Source: DASUGC01 sp035606665 (lineage in GTDB: Bacteria > Acidobacteriota > Vicinamibacteria > Vicinamibacterales > SCN-69-37). Taken from it: a stretch of 64,000 nucleotides of DNA. The stretch is taken from positions 124,001-188,000 of the forward strand of contig DATNEY010000021.1 of the NCBI GenBank assembly GCA_035606665.1, read 5' to 3'. The notes under the pieces are model-generated. The model was not told the origin of the DNA, searched no databases, and worked only from the letters and a program-made list of their open reading frames with translations. Position 1 is the stretch's first letter; the number at the start of each line of letters is the position of its first letter. This document shows, piece after piece, positions 7,356 through 16,469 of this stretch. The position numbers and the translations under genes are program-made.

Positions 7356-8904
7356 ATTTAATGCCGCCCTGCATCTCGGTCAGCTTGTTGCGGAAGATCA
7401 GCATCGCCAGACCGAAGACGATCGGGAACAGCGCGACGACGAGCAGCAACGTCGACAGCGGCAACGACTCGTAGAACGATGCCGCCTGGCCGCCGAGGAA
7501 GTTGCCGATCGACGCGCCGAGGAACCAGATGCCCATCACCAGGCTCATGACCTTGGCGGGCGCCAGCTTTGTCATCGCGCTGAGACCGACCGGACTCAGA
7601 CACAACTCGGCGACGGTGTGCATGAGGTAGACCATCAACAGCCAGATCGGACCCACCTTCGCGCCGCCCACGGCCATCTGTGCCGCGGGCATCAGGATCA
7701 GGAAACCGAGGCCCACGCCGACCAGACCCAACCCGAACTTCGCCGGCGTGTTCGGCTGGCTCGTGCCGAGCTTGATCCAGAGCCACGCGAACACCGGCGC
7801 CAGCGCGAAGATCATCATCGCGTTGACCGACTGCCACCAGGTGCTCGGGAACTCGCGGCCGAAAATGTGGTTGTCCGTGCTGTTCAGCGCGAAGAAGTTC
7901 AATGTCGATCCGGCCTGCTCGAAGACGGACCAGAAGAACGCCGCGGCGGCGAAGTACACGCCGATCATCCAGAAGCGCTTCCGCTCGACGGCCGTCCATT
8001 CCTTGTTGGAGAACAGCGTGCCGAAAATGGCCGCGGTGACGACGAACAGCAGGATGCTGAACCAAGTGGTGACGTTCGCCTTCGTCAGGACGACGGTGCC
8101 GTTGTAGACAAAGAAACCAAGAGCGGCAAGGACAACGGCGCCGATGCCGATGTACAGGGTCGCCTGCTGTTTCGCCTTCGCGTAAACGTCCGGCGAGCTT
8201 GCGGTCTTCGGCTCCAGGCCGGCCGAGCCGAGCTTGCGGCCCTGGATGAGGTACTGAATCAAGCCGAGCGTCATGCCCACGCCGGCCGCTCCAAATCCCC
8301 AGTGCCAGGCCGAATTGGGTTCCATCCCCCATGACGTCAGCATCGCGCGGAAGCCCGCGTCCTGAACGAGATACCCGCACACGATGGGGCCGAGAAACGC
8401 GCCGAGATTGATGCCCATGTAGAACAGTGAGAATGCCGAATCCCGGCGGACATCTTGTGTGCTGTAGAGCTGACCGACGATGACGCTGATGTTGGGTTTC
8501 AGGAGTCCGGTGCCGAGGATGATCAGCAGCAGGCCGAGAAAGAACGTCGTCTTCACGGGGACCGCAAGCGAGAAGTGACCGGCGGCGATGAACATGCCGC
8601 CATAGAGCACCGCCCGCCGTTGCCCGAGCACTTTGTCCGCCAGCCAGCCACCGGGGATGTTCGCGAGGTACACGGCTGAGGTGTAGACGCCGTAGATGAC
8701 CGCGCCCGTGGCGGTGTCGATGCCCATGCCGCCTGTCGCCACGTCCGCGGTGACATAGAGAACGAGGAAGGCGCGCATCCCGTAGTACGAGAAACGCTCC
8801 CACATTTCGGTGAAGAAGAGCGTGGACAGGCCGGTGGGATGGCCGAAGAATGCTCGATCGGACTTGGGGTCGCCAAGTCCCGCGGTCTGGGTCGCTGTGG
8901 CCAC
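7354..8904 (-). CDS. POT/PTR-family peptide:proton symporter
   Basis: A 516-residue major-facilitator protein of the proton-coupled oligopeptide transporter family (DtpT/DtpA type), importing di- and tripeptides at the inner membrane. The signature MWERFSYYGMRAFLVLY in helix 1 contains the ExxERFxYYG motif used for proton coupling; FSLFYMGINLGAFLGPIVCGYL matches the second PTR signature region. About 12-14 membrane segments. The GTG at 8904 is chosen over the longer frame (8934) because GAGGAG lies 5 nt before it. yggX ends 10 nt upstream, so the two are probably co-transcribed. Confidence 0.93.
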   Translation of the reverse strand: MATATQTAGLGDPKSDRAFFGHPTGLSTLFFTEMWERFSYYGMRAFLVLYVTADVATGGMGIDTATGAVIYGVYTSAVYLANIPGGWLADKVLGQRRAVLYGGMFIAAGHFSLAVPVKTTFFLGLLLIILGTGLLKPNISVIVGQLYSTQDVRRDSAFSLFYMGINLGAFLGPIVCGYLVQDAGFRAMLTSWGMEPNSAWHWGFGAAGVGMTLGLIQYLIQGRKLGSAGLEPKTASSPDVYAKAKQQATLYIGIGAVVLAALGFFVYNGTVVLTKANVTTWFSILLFVVTAAIFGTLFSNKEWTAVERKRFWMIGVYFAAAAFFWSVFEQAGSTLNFFALNSTDNHIFGREFPSTWWQSVNAMMIFALAPVFAWLWIKLGTSQPNTPAKFGLGLVGVGLGFLILMPAAQMAVGGAKVGPIWLLMVYLMHTVAELCLSPVGLSAMTKLAPAKVMSLVMGIWFLGASIGNFLGGQAASFYESLPLSTLLLVVALFPIVFGLAMLIFRNKLTEMQGGIK

Positions 8905-8914
8905 GATCGCTCCT

Positions 8915-9199
8915 CTATTCCTTCTCAGGCACAAACCCTGGTGGCAGGGCCGCCCCTTCGCCGAAGAAAAACTCTTCCATCTGCTTCTGGACGATCTGCT
9001 GTGCTTCCTTCTGGAACGGCAGCAGGCGGTATTCGTTCAGAATCATCTTCATCCGCTCTTCCCACATCTCCCACGCCTCTTCTGAGACGTTCTCGTAGAT
9101 GCGCTGGCCGAGCGGGCCGGGCCAGGGCGGCGCGTCGAGGCCAGGAAGTTCGCGGCCAAGCTTGACGCACTTCACCAGCCGGCGGGTCGAATCTGTCAT
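8915..9199 (-). CDS. yggX: Fe(2+)-trafficking protein YggX
   Basis: A 94-residue YggX protein; the family protects Fe-S proteins from oxidative damage and handles labile iron. Conserved features: KCVKLGRELPGLDAPPWPG with the invariant Cys11, RIYENVSEEAWEMW and MILNEYRL. Length and motif order match the family. It is the first gene of a pair with the POT transporter. TAATAT stands 9 nt before the ATG with no clear Shine-Dalgarno sequence. Confidence 0.95.
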   Translation of the reverse strand: MTDSTRRLVKCVKLGRELPGLDAPPWPGPLGQRIYENVSEEAWEMWEERMKMILNEYRLLPFQKEAQQIVQKQMEEFFFGEGAALPPGFVPEKE

Positions 9200-9208
9200 G
9201 TCGTGGGC

Positions 9209-9214
9209 ATATTA
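9209..9214 (-). promoter_or_regulatory. -10-like TAATAT before yggX
   Basis: TAATAT on the minus strand, 9 nt before the yggX ATG at 9199; short-leader or leaderless arrangement like several other genes of the window. Confidence 0.4.
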
Positions 9215-9227
9215 CCTTTTCTTTAGC

Positions 9228-9300
9228 GGCGGGGACCCCATGCACCCCGCCTGGCGCGCTCCACTCGCTTCCGCTCCGTTCCGCGCGCGCTCCGTAAAGC
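9228..9300. repeat. Degenerate relative of the 51-nt repeat
   Basis: Contains CGGGGACCCC and GCTCCGTT-GCGCG blocks that also occur, in reverse orientation, in the copy at 33284-33359. Similarity is partial and judged by eye. It fills most of the gap between yggX and the 1024-residue protein. Confidence 0.4.
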
Positions 9301-9307
9301 CGCCTGC

Positions 9308-9313
9308 GATAAT
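9308..9313 (+). promoter_or_regulatory. Extended -10 TGC-GATAAT
   Basis: GATAAT preceded by TG one base upstream (TGnGATAAT), 14 nt before the ATG at 9328. Confidence 0.45.
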
Positions 9314-9327
9314 GGGGGCGCACCAAC

Positions 9328-12300
9328 ATGACGGGTACCTTTCGTCCAGGCGGCGCTTGTGTGCTGGCGATCCTTCTCTTCCTAAGTGCCGGGACCACGA
9401 CCGCCGACGCGCAGTACTTCGGACGCAACAAGGTCCAGTACCGCTCGTTCACATTCGAGATCCTGAAGACCGAGCACTTCGACCTCTACCACTATCCGGA
9501 GGAGGTCGAAGCCGCGAAGCTCGCGTCGCGGCTCGCGGAGCGCTGGTACTCACGCCTGTCGCGCTTCTTCAACCACGAGCTGCGCGGCCGCCAGCCGATC
9601 ATTCTCTATGCGGCATCCGCGCACTTCAGGCAGACGAACGCGATCGAGGGACTGATTGGCGAAGGCACCGGCGGCGTCACCGAAGCGATGAAACGGCGCG
9701 TCGTGTTGCCGATGTCCGGCTCGCTGGCCGAGACCGACCACGTGCTCGGTCACGAGCTCGTGCATGCGTTTCAGTTCGATCTCACCGGCGCCGATCCGCG
9801 GGAATCGATGGCGTCGGCACCCGACATCCTGCAGTTCCCGTTGTGGTTCGTCGAGGGCATGGCCGAGTACCTGACGCTGGGCGCCCAGGACGCGCAGACG
9901 GCCATGTGGCTGCGCGACGCCGCGATGCGCGAGAAGCTTCCGCACATCAAGGATCTCGACGATCCGAAGTACTTTCCGTACCGCTGGGGCCACGCGTTCT
10001 GGGCGTACATCGGCGCCAAGTTCGGCGATCGCGCGGTGGCGTCGCTGCTGCGATCCGCGGCGAATCCGCGCGTCGATCTTCCGGGGCTCGCGCGTCAGCT
10101 CGGCACCGATCCCGATACGCTCACGGCCGACTGGCACGCCGCGATCATGCAGTCGGCTGCGGTGGTCGTGTCCGAGGAATTCCCGGTCGGGAGCCAGGCG
10201 CGACAGATCGTCTCGAAGGAGAGCGGCGGCGGACGTTTCAACGTCGGGCCCCGTATCAGTCCAGACGGAAAGGAAGTCGCGTTCTTCTCCGAGCGCGATC
10301 GGTTCTCGGTCGAGCTCTATGTGGCGGACGCCGAGAGCGGACGGATCGTGCGGAAACTCTCATCGTCCGCGACCGACCCGCACTTCGACAGTCTCGAGTT
10401 TCTGAATTCAGCCGGAGCCTGGAGCCCGGATGGAAAGATGCTGGCCATCGGTGCGATCAGGGGCGGGAAGCCGGTCATCGCCCTTCTCGACTCGCGCTCG
10501 GGCCGTGTACTGCGCGAGCTTCCACTGCCCGGTCTGGACGATGTCCTCAACCCCGTGTTCTCACCGGATGGCACCGCCCTGACGTTCAGCGGCAATCGAG
10601 GCGGCTTCATCGATCTCTATCGTCTGCCGGTCGCAGCACCCGCCAAGGCGGATGATTCCGGTGGCCTCGTCCAGCTCACGAACGATCCATTCGCCGATCT
10701 CGAGCCGACGTACCTGCCCGACGGCAGTGGGCTCGTCTTCGTTACTGAGCGGTACAGCACGAATCTCGACACTCTGGAGTCCGGTCCGCTCCGCCTTGCC
10801 CGCTACGATTTCGCTACCAAGCAGGTTCGTTTGATTCCAGGGTTTCTGAAGGGCAAGCACCTCAGTCCGCAGGTCAGCGCGGACGGGAAGTGGGTCACGT
10901 TCATCGGCGATCCCGACGGCATCGCGAACCTCTACCGGATCTCCGTCGAGGGTGGACCCATCACGCAGATCACGACGATGGTCACCGGTGTTGCCGGCAT
11001 CACGTCGTCGAGCCCCGCGCTCAGTCTTTCGACGCGAACCGGCCGGTTCGTCTTTTCGGTGTTCGAGGATGACGGGCACTCGATCTACACGCTCGATGAA
11101 GAGAAGGTTGTGCAGATGGTGGCGCCGGCGGCCACGCAGCGTGCCGCCTTGTTGCCGGGGCGCGAGACGCCCGGGGGAGACGTGCAGCGGCTGCTGTCCG
11201 ATACGGCGCGAGGTCTTCCGGCGAAAGACGTCGCGCAGGCGCCCGAGCGCTACACCGGTGGCCTGTCACTCGATGCGATCGGCCAGCCGACGATCAACGG
11301 GGGCGTCAGTCAGTGGGGCGGGTACGTCGGCGGAGGCATGTCGGCGTTCTTCACGGACATGCTTGGCGATCGGATGCTCGGCGTCGCCGCGCAGGCGGGC
11401 GGCACGCTTGCGGATATCGGTGGCCAGTTGATTTATGTGAGTCGCCGCCATCGCTGGAACTGGGCCGGCTCAATCGAGGCGATGCCGTATCGTGTGGGCG
11501 GCCTCTTCCTTCAGAACGACACCGCGAAGAACCAGGTACTCCTGACCGAAGTGCTGGATCGGCAGAGCAGCCGCGGCGCGTTCGGAATGGCGACGTATCC
11601 GTTCAGCTCCTCGACCCGCTTCGAAGTGACCGGAGGCGTTCGCGCGCTGAGTTTTTCGAGGCAGACGCAGGTTCAGGTCTACGACGGCACCTCTCGCCAG
11701 CTCATCGAGACCCAGGACATCGTGACGACACGCGTGCCGACGTTGTACCTGTCCGAGAATCGCGTCGCGATGGTGCGCGACACGTCGTACTTCGGCGCGA
11801 CGAGTCCCGTCTATGGCGCGCGCGCGCGCGTCGAGGTCGGGCAGAGCATCGGGACGCTTCGGTACTCGTCGCTACTCGCTGACTACAGGCGCTACTTCAT
11901 GCCGAAGCGGCCGGTCACCGTGGCCGTGCGCGGGATGCACTTCGGCCGGTACGGCCGCGATGCTGAGGGTCTGCAGCTCGTGGATCTTTTTGTCGGGTAC
12001 CCGGAGCTCGTGCGTGGCTACGGTGTCGGCTCATTCGACGCGCGCGACTGCGCCGATCGCGAAGCGGGCGGGAAGTGTTCCGTCTTCAACAACCTGCGCG
12101 GCAGCCGGCTGGCGGTGGCCAACCTCGAGGTTCGCGCGCCGCTCGTCGGCCTGTTCAAGGGCGAGATCGAATACGGGCGTCTGCCCGTCGAGGTCGCCGC
12201 CTTCTTCGACGCGGGTGTCGCATGGACGAAGGGCGAGCGCCCGTCGTTCGCCGGCGGCAACCGCGAGCTCGTCCGCAGCGCCGGCGCTGCCGTCAGAGCC

Positions 12301-12402
12301 AACCTGTTCGGGTTCGTCGTCCTCGAATTCTCGGTCGCGAAACCATTGGATCGAGCGAACAAGGGGATTCAATGGCAGTTGGGACTCAGGCAGGGATTCT
12401 GA
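9328..12402 (+). CDS. Peptidase-MA/beta-propeller/outer-membrane barrel protein
   Basis: A 1024-residue exported protein in three parts. Residues 1-28 form a signal peptide. Residues about 40-250 are a gluzincin-type peptidase domain with HELVH (142-146) and a downstream EGMAEY (176-181) that supplies the probable third zinc ligand. Residues about 285-600 contain TolB/PD40 propeller repeats (ISPDGKEVAFFSERD, WSPDGKMLAIGA, FSPDGTALTFSG, SADGKWVTFIGD). Residues about 640-1024 are beta-barrel-like and end with a BamA/surface-antigen style block (LVRGYGVGSFD, NLRGSRLAVANLEVRAPL, aromatic C-terminus GLRQGF). Likely outer-membrane anchored; substrate unknown. Confidence 0.82.
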   Translation: MTGTFRPGGACVLAILLFLSAGTTTADAQYFGRNKVQYRSFTFEILKTEHFDLYHYPEEVEAAKLASRLAERWYSRLSRFFNHELRGRQPIILYAASAHFRQTNAIEGLIGEGTGGVTEAMKRRVVLPMSGSLAETDHVLGHELVHAFQFDLTGADPRESMASAPDILQFPLWFVEGMAEYLTLGAQDAQTAMWLRDAAMREKLPHIKDLDDPKYFPYRWGHAFWAYIGAKFGDRAVASLLRSAANPRVDLPGLARQLGTDPDTLTADWHAAIMQSAAVVVSEEFPVGSQARQIVSKESGGGRFNVGPRISPDGKEVAFFSERDRFSVELYVADAESGRIVRKLSSSATDPHFDSLEFLNSAGAWSPDGKMLAIGAIRGGKPVIALLDSRSGRVLRELPLPGLDDVLNPVFSPDGTALTFSGNRGGFIDLYRLPVAAPAKADDSGGLVQLTNDPFADLEPTYLPDGSGLVFVTERYSTNLDTLESGPLRLARYDFATKQVRLIPGFLKGKHLSPQVSADGKWVTFIGDPDGIANLYRISVEGGPITQITTMVTGVAGITSSSPALSLSTRTGRFVFSVFEDDGHSIYTLDEEKVVQMVAPAATQRAALLPGRETPGGDVQRLLSDTARGLPAKDVAQAPERYTGGLSLDAIGQPTINGGVSQWGGYVGGGMSAFFTDMLGDRMLGVAAQAGGTLADIGGQLIYVSRRHRWNWAGSIEAMPYRVGGLFLQNDTAKNQVLLTEVLDRQSSRGAFGMATYPFSSSTRFEVTGGVRALSFSRQTQVQVYDGTSRQLIETQDIVTTRVPTLYLSENRVAMVRDTSYFGATSPVYGARARVEVGQSIGTLRYSSLLADYRRYFMPKRPVTVAVRGMHFGRYGRDAEGLQLVDLFVGYPELVRGYGVGSFDARDCADREAGGKCSVFNNLRGSRLAVANLEVRAPLVGLFKGEIEYGRLPVEVAAFFDAGVAWTKGERPSFAGGNRELVRSAGAAVRANLFGFVVLEFSVAKPLDRANKGIQWQLGLRQGF

Positions 12403-12406
12403 TCGC

Positions 12407-13234
12407 CTAACGGGTGAAGAAGCCCGTCAGCATTCCCTTCGTGACGAGATGCTCTCCCGGTGGACAGCCAGCGAGATCCTTGAAGTCCCTGATGAAGTGC
12501 GCCTGATCTGAGTAGCCGCAGGCGGCAGCAGTGACCGCGCCGCCGGGGCGTGCACCGTCCTCGAGGCTTTCGAGGTGCCGAACGGCGCGTTGAAAGCGCG
12601 CGATGCGAGCGAGGCGCTTCGGTGTCATCCCTACGAGCTCGAGGAAGCGCCGTTCGAGGTGACGGCGAGTCACGCCGGTGCCCGTCGCGAGACCGTCGAT
12701 CGACACGAGTCCCGCCGATTCTTCGATGGCCTCGCACACATCACGAACGCGCGGATCGATCCGGGCCTCATCGACGAATGGCAGAACGGCCTGTTGCGCG
12801 GGCAGCGCAGCGTCGGTCGGATTGCCGCAACTCGCACGCACAGCCTCGAGTGCGCGCGCAAGTTGCGGGGACAGATCATCCACTCCGGGAGTGGTCCCCG
12901 CGAGCGCATCCTGTGCGGGCGGTATCAGTGCTGCCGCGCCGAACGGATGGAAGCGAAGGCCGAGGACGCCGATGCGTCCGGTCGGTTGAAGCACCAGCTG
13001 TCGTGTGAGCTGACCCGCGAAGAGAATCGCCGGTTGCCGCGTGACGGTCGTCGATCCGTTCCAGGCATCGATGCGATCGAACGGATCGCCGAAATGAATG
13101 ATGAGCTCGGTGCGTCCGTCGGGCAGCACGACCTGCGGCTCGGATCCCAGGGCATCGACATGTCCTTCGAGTGTCCAGACACACTCGATGAACGGTGCCA
13201 GGCCGGCGACGGGCGCGAACTGCTCGTACCGCAT
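12407..13234 (-). CDS. AraC-family transcriptional regulator
   Basis: A 275-residue regulator with an N-terminal DUF6597-type sensor domain (RYEQFAPVAGLAPFIECVWTL start, LPDGRTELIIHFGDPF core) and a C-terminal AraC double helix-turn-helix (GVTRRHLERRFLELVGMTPK and AACGYSDQAHFIRDFKDLAG). The frame is open to a TTG at 13273, but the ATG at 13234 begins at the conserved first residues of the family. It stops 4 nt after the convergent 9328 gene and is divergent from the DUF6265 gene, which it may control. Ligand unknown. Confidence 0.88.
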   Translation of the reverse strand: MRYEQFAPVAGLAPFIECVWTLEGHVDALGSEPQVVLPDGRTELIIHFGDPFDRIDAWNGSTTVTRQPAILFAGQLTRQLVLQPTGRIGVLGLRFHPFGAAALIPPAQDALAGTTPGVDDLSPQLARALEAVRASCGNPTDAALPAQQAVLPFVDEARIDPRVRDVCEAIEESAGLVSIDGLATGTGVTRRHLERRFLELVGMTPKRLARIARFQRAVRHLESLEDGARPGGAVTAAACGYSDQAHFIRDFKDLAGCPPGEHLVTKGMLTGFFTR

Positions 13235-13295
13235 CCGTCGCTGACGATGCCACGGTGAGTCGCATTTGTTCAAGCAGCGGCGGAACGCCGCGGCC

Positions 13296-13301
13296 TAGAC
13301 T
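13296..13301 (+). promoter_or_regulatory. -10-like TAGACT
   Basis: TAGACT ends 8 nt before the ATG at 13310; the intervening TGGCCGGA has no good Shine-Dalgarno match. Confidence 0.4.
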
Positions 13302-13309
13302 TGGCCGGA

Positions 13310-14257
13310 ATGAAACACACACCTGTCTCGCTCGGAACAATGGCGCTCGTCTGTCTGGGAACGGCGCTCGCGGCCGTCGATGGACAACGCCCTGATTTTT
13401 CCGGCGGCTGGACGGCGACGAAGGACGCTCCAAGCGGACTGACCGCGGCGCCAAGTCCGGTGTTCGGCGCCAAGTTCTGGCTCGAACAGAAAGGCGACCA
13501 GATGACGGTCGTGAGGCCGATCCGCGATACCGTCGTCGCCATCCCGCACGTTCTTGGCGGCGGGGAGGTGCGCACGCGGGTCCCGGGCCCGATGTGCCTT
13601 GGTGACAACACGACCATCACCAGCGTCGCGTTTGAAGCCGATGCGCTCGTGCATCGGATCCACGGGACGATTGTGCCGGGCTCGACGACCGTGATACCCG
13701 CCGCGGTCCGACAGGTGTTTCGCAAGACCGGGCCCGACTCGATCGTTGTCGAAGGCGTGACCCGCCTGCCTGGTTCAACGGATCCCGTGAACGTCGCGAC
13801 CGTCTACACACGGATGGCCGAGAAGCCACCGGCTGTACCCGTGCCGGCGGTCAGGGCCATTCCGGCAACGCTCGCGCGGTTGACGTGGCTCGGCGGTCAC
13901 TGGGCCGGGATGCAAGGCACGTCCTCCATCGAGGAGCGATGGACGCCGGCGGGCGGCGGCGCGATGTTCGCCATCTCGCGCACGGTCAGTGGCAGTGGAG
14001 CCGTGTCGGCGTTCGAGTACCTGTGTATTGCAGAGCGGGGCGGCGGCCTTGTCTACACCGCGATGCCGAATGGCCGCTCACCCGCGACGGACTTCATGCT
14101 GACGGCAATCGATGAGACGAGCGCGACGTTCGAAAACTCCGCGCACGATTTCCCGAAGGCGATCCGCTACGCGCTCAAGCCGGACGGAACGCTGGATGCA
14201 ACGATCAGCGGCGCGCCTGGGCAACGGGCCACGACGTTCACGTTCAAGAAACAGTGA
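13310..14257 (+). CDS. Secreted protein with C-terminal DUF6265 domain
   Basis: A 315-residue exported protein (signal peptide about 1-25). The N-terminal half (FSGGWTATKDAP, LEQKGDQMTVV) is a beta-rich domain common in Acidobacteria secreted proteins. The C-terminal half (about 185-310) matches the DUF6265 pattern: LTWLGGHWAG, EERWTPAGGGAMFAISRTV, FEYLCIAERGGGLVYTA, FENSAHDFPKAIRY. Function is unknown for both. ATG 13310 is preferred over TTG 13301. It is divergent from the AraC regulator. Confidence 0.78.
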   Translation: MKHTPVSLGTMALVCLGTALAAVDGQRPDFSGGWTATKDAPSGLTAAPSPVFGAKFWLEQKGDQMTVVRPIRDTVVAIPHVLGGGEVRTRVPGPMCLGDNTTITSVAFEADALVHRIHGTIVPGSTTVIPAAVRQVFRKTGPDSIVVEGVTRLPGSTDPVNVATVYTRMAEKPPAVPVPAVRAIPATLARLTWLGGHWAGMQGTSSIEERWTPAGGGAMFAISRTVSGSGAVSAFEYLCIAERGGGLVYTAMPNGRSPATDFMLTAIDETSATFENSAHDFPKAIRYALKPDGTLDATISGAPGQRATTFTFKKQ

Positions 14258-14269
14258 TACGAGTCCCTG

Positions 14270-14345
14270 GCACACGGAGCTAACGGGACACGGAGCAAAG
14301 TGGTTGGTTTCCTAAAAACCCGACCTCCGCGTAGGTCTCCTCCGC
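14270..14345. repeat. ACACGGAG-type short repeats between convergent-side genes
   Basis: Two ACACGGAG-like units (near 14274 and 14289) and a duplicated CTCCGCGT block follow the DUF6265 stop. Similar ACACGGAG units occur at 59921-59938. Function unknown; no transposase nearby. Confidence 0.45.
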
Positions 14346-14369
14346 GTTGCAGGACCCGGTGTCGCAGGA

Positions 14370-16406
14370 TCAGTGTCTGGCCAACAGTGCGACCTGAACT
14401 CGCGCGTCGTTGAAACACGCGCCGCCGGCGATGTCCGTCAGAGAGTCGGGCACGAGCGCGTTCGACGTGAAGCCGTTGAGCGTGCTCTTCTTCCAGAGGC
14501 CCTTTGGCAGCGAGACCGTGCCAGGGCGGATCTCGGGCGTCACGTGAGCTTCGCAATGCACTTCACCCAGGTCGTTGAAGATGCGGATCTGATCGCCGTC
14601 GGCGATGGCGCGCGGATGCGCGTCCGCCGGACTGATCTTGAGCCGCGCGACCGACGGTCGCAGCTCGCCAAGCGTCGAAGACACCGTATGCTCGCTGGCC
14701 GGCGAAATGAGCGCCAGCGGATGCGCGTCCGTTGCAGGATCCGGTGCGTAGCCGTACAAGCCGTTCTGCGACTCGACTTCGGCGGGGAAGAGGTGCGCCT
14801 TCTGGTCCGAGGTCTTCGGCATGACGTCCACGAACTGAATCGGATTGTTCTGACCCGGGGCGATCACGGGCTGCTGCGCCATGATTGCCGCAGCGTGTCC
14901 CTCCGGAAGACGGCTAGTCAGATCCAGCAGCGCACCGCACTCGCCAAGATCGAGGGTCTCTTCGGTCAACCCCAACCGCACGGACAGTTCCTCGAAGACG
15001 TCGTGGTTCGGCCTCGATTCACCGACCGGCTGGATCACCGGCTGCACGAGGTGCAGGTGGTACGCGCCATAACCCTTGGCCAGATCGTAGTGTTCGAGGA
15101 AGGTCGTCGCCGGAAGAACGACGTCCGCGTACGCCGCGGTATCGGTCATGACCTGTTCGTGAACGACCGTGAAGAGATCCTCACGCATGAGGCCGCGAAT
15201 GATGCGGTTCTGATCGGGGACGGTCGCGACCGGATTGCAGTTGTAGACGAACAGGACGGACACGGGCGGGTCCTTGTAGTCGAGCAGCGCGCGCCCCAGA
15301 TGGTTCATGTTCACGAGCCGTGAGTCCTGCACGGGTACGTCAATGACCTTCTCGGCCTGGATTCCCCAGACGCTCGAGTTGCTCATCGTGTAGCCGCCGC
15401 CGCGGACGCCGAACTTGCCGGCGATCGCCGGCAGCGCCAGTATGGCCATCGTCGCGCCGCCGCCGTTGCGATTGCGCTCCTGGCCCCATCCGCACCGGAT
15501 GACGGCGGGGGAGATCGTTCCGTACCAGTCGGCAAGCTGACGCATGGCTGCCGCGTCGATCCCGGATTCCTCGGCGGCCCGCTCGATCGTCCACGGTTCG
15601 GCGGCCGCTCGCAGCTCCTCGACGCCCGTTGCGTGGGACGCGAGCCATTGGAGGTCCGCCTGGCCGCGATGAAACAACTGTCGAATCAGGGACAGCGCCA
15701 CCGGAAGATCGGTGCCGGGCTTCGGCGCGAGATACAGGTCCGCGATGCGCGCGAGCGGTGTCCGCCGCGGGTCGATCACGACGAGCTTTGCGCCGTTCTT
15801 CTGGGCCTGCTTGATGTGCGAGACAAGATGAATGCCCGACGCGGATGGATTGCAGCCCCAGACGACGATGAGCCGGGCCGCTTCGTAGTCGTCGTAGGAG
15901 ACGCCTGCCATCCGGCCGTAGAGTGCGACGGCTGCGGCGCCAGTCGGCGCGGCGCAGACGGTCCGCGCCAGTCTCGAGGCGCCGAAGCGCCTGAAGAAGC
16001 GCGCGTCCGTGAACTCGTTCGTGAGGACGCCGTTCGATCCGCCGTAGTGGTACGGCAGCACCGACGCAGATCCGAATTTGTCGCGCGCTTCGAGCATCCG
16101 CTCCGCGATCAGATCGAGGGCCTCGTCCCACGTCACCCGCTCGAAGTGCCCGGCGCCCTTGGCGCCCTTGCGCACCGCCGGATGAAGAATCCGATCCTCG
16201 TGATACACGCGGCGATCGAAGTGCCTCACCTTTCCGCAGATGTAGCCGTCGGTCGATGGCGCCGCGTGCGATCCGTCGATCTTCACCACCTTGCCTCGCT
16301 CCACCGTGACGTCGAGGCTGCAGCAGTCCGGACAGTCGAGCGGGCAGGCAGTGTGAACGGTGGAGTGGCCCCAGGATTTCGGCGGGGCGACCTTGAGCTC
16401 GGCCAT
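14370..16406 (-). CDS. Molybdopterin oxidoreductase with N-terminal 4Fe-4S site
   Basis: A 678-residue DMSO-reductase-superfamily enzyme using a bis-MGD cofactor. The N-terminus carries the Cys set CPLDCPDCC (Cys21, 25, 28/29) plus Cys57 in ICGKVRHFD for a 4Fe-4S cluster. RTVCAAPTGAA (Cys151) aligns with the Sec/Cys molybdenum-ligand position of formate dehydrogenases (VxHGPSVAGL type), so a Cys-ligated, formate-dehydrogenase-like catalyst is plausible; the substrate cannot be read. No Tat signal is seen, so it is probably cytoplasmic. No small iron-sulfur subunit is adjacent; NDH-2 is divergent. moaC lies at 38779. Confidence 0.9.
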   Translation of the reverse strand: MAELKVAPPKSWGHSTVHTACPLDCPDCCSLDVTVERGKVVKIDGSHAAPSTDGYICGKVRHFDRRVYHEDRILHPAVRKGAKGAGHFERVTWDEALDLIAERMLEARDKFGSASVLPYHYGGSNGVLTNEFTDARFFRRFGASRLARTVCAAPTGAAAVALYGRMAGVSYDDYEAARLIVVWGCNPSASGIHLVSHIKQAQKNGAKLVVIDPRRTPLARIADLYLAPKPGTDLPVALSLIRQLFHRGQADLQWLASHATGVEELRAAAEPWTIERAAEESGIDAAAMRQLADWYGTISPAVIRCGWGQERNRNGGGATMAILALPAIAGKFGVRGGGYTMSNSSVWGIQAEKVIDVPVQDSRLVNMNHLGRALLDYKDPPVSVLFVYNCNPVATVPDQNRIIRGLMREDLFTVVHEQVMTDTAAYADVVLPATTFLEHYDLAKGYGAYHLHLVQPVIQPVGESRPNHDVFEELSVRLGLTEETLDLGECGALLDLTSRLPEGHAAAIMAQQPVIAPGQNNPIQFVDVMPKTSDQKAHLFPAEVESQNGLYGYAPDPATDAHPLALISPASEHTVSSTLGELRPSVARLKISPADAHPRAIADGDQIRIFNDLGEVHCEAHVTPEIRPGTVSLPKGLWKKSTLNGFTSNALVPDSLTDIAGGACFNDARVQVALLARH

Positions 16407-16411
16407 GGCTC

Positions 16412-16417
16412 ATCTTA
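16412..16417 (-). promoter_or_regulatory. -10-like TAAGAT, leaderless-type
   Basis: TAAGAT on the minus strand stands 5 nt before the ATG at 16406 of the molybdoenzyme; no room for a ribosome-binding site. Confidence 0.5.
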
Positions 16418-16469
16418 TTACCGGAAGGCGCGTCCGCGTTCTCCGCTATGCTGAGCGCGGCGTTTGCGC

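Noticed and set aside
9550..10137. Antisense ORF of 195 codons opposite the 9328 protein, and many similar long antisense frames
   Set aside because: High G+C coding DNA leaves long open antisense frames; these have no start signals or recognisable protein motifs and lie over well-supported genes.
14370..16406. Selenocysteine formate dehydrogenase
   Set aside because: The position aligned with Sec is an ordinary Cys codon (Cys151), no in-frame TGA is present, and no SECIS-like element or sel genes are seen.
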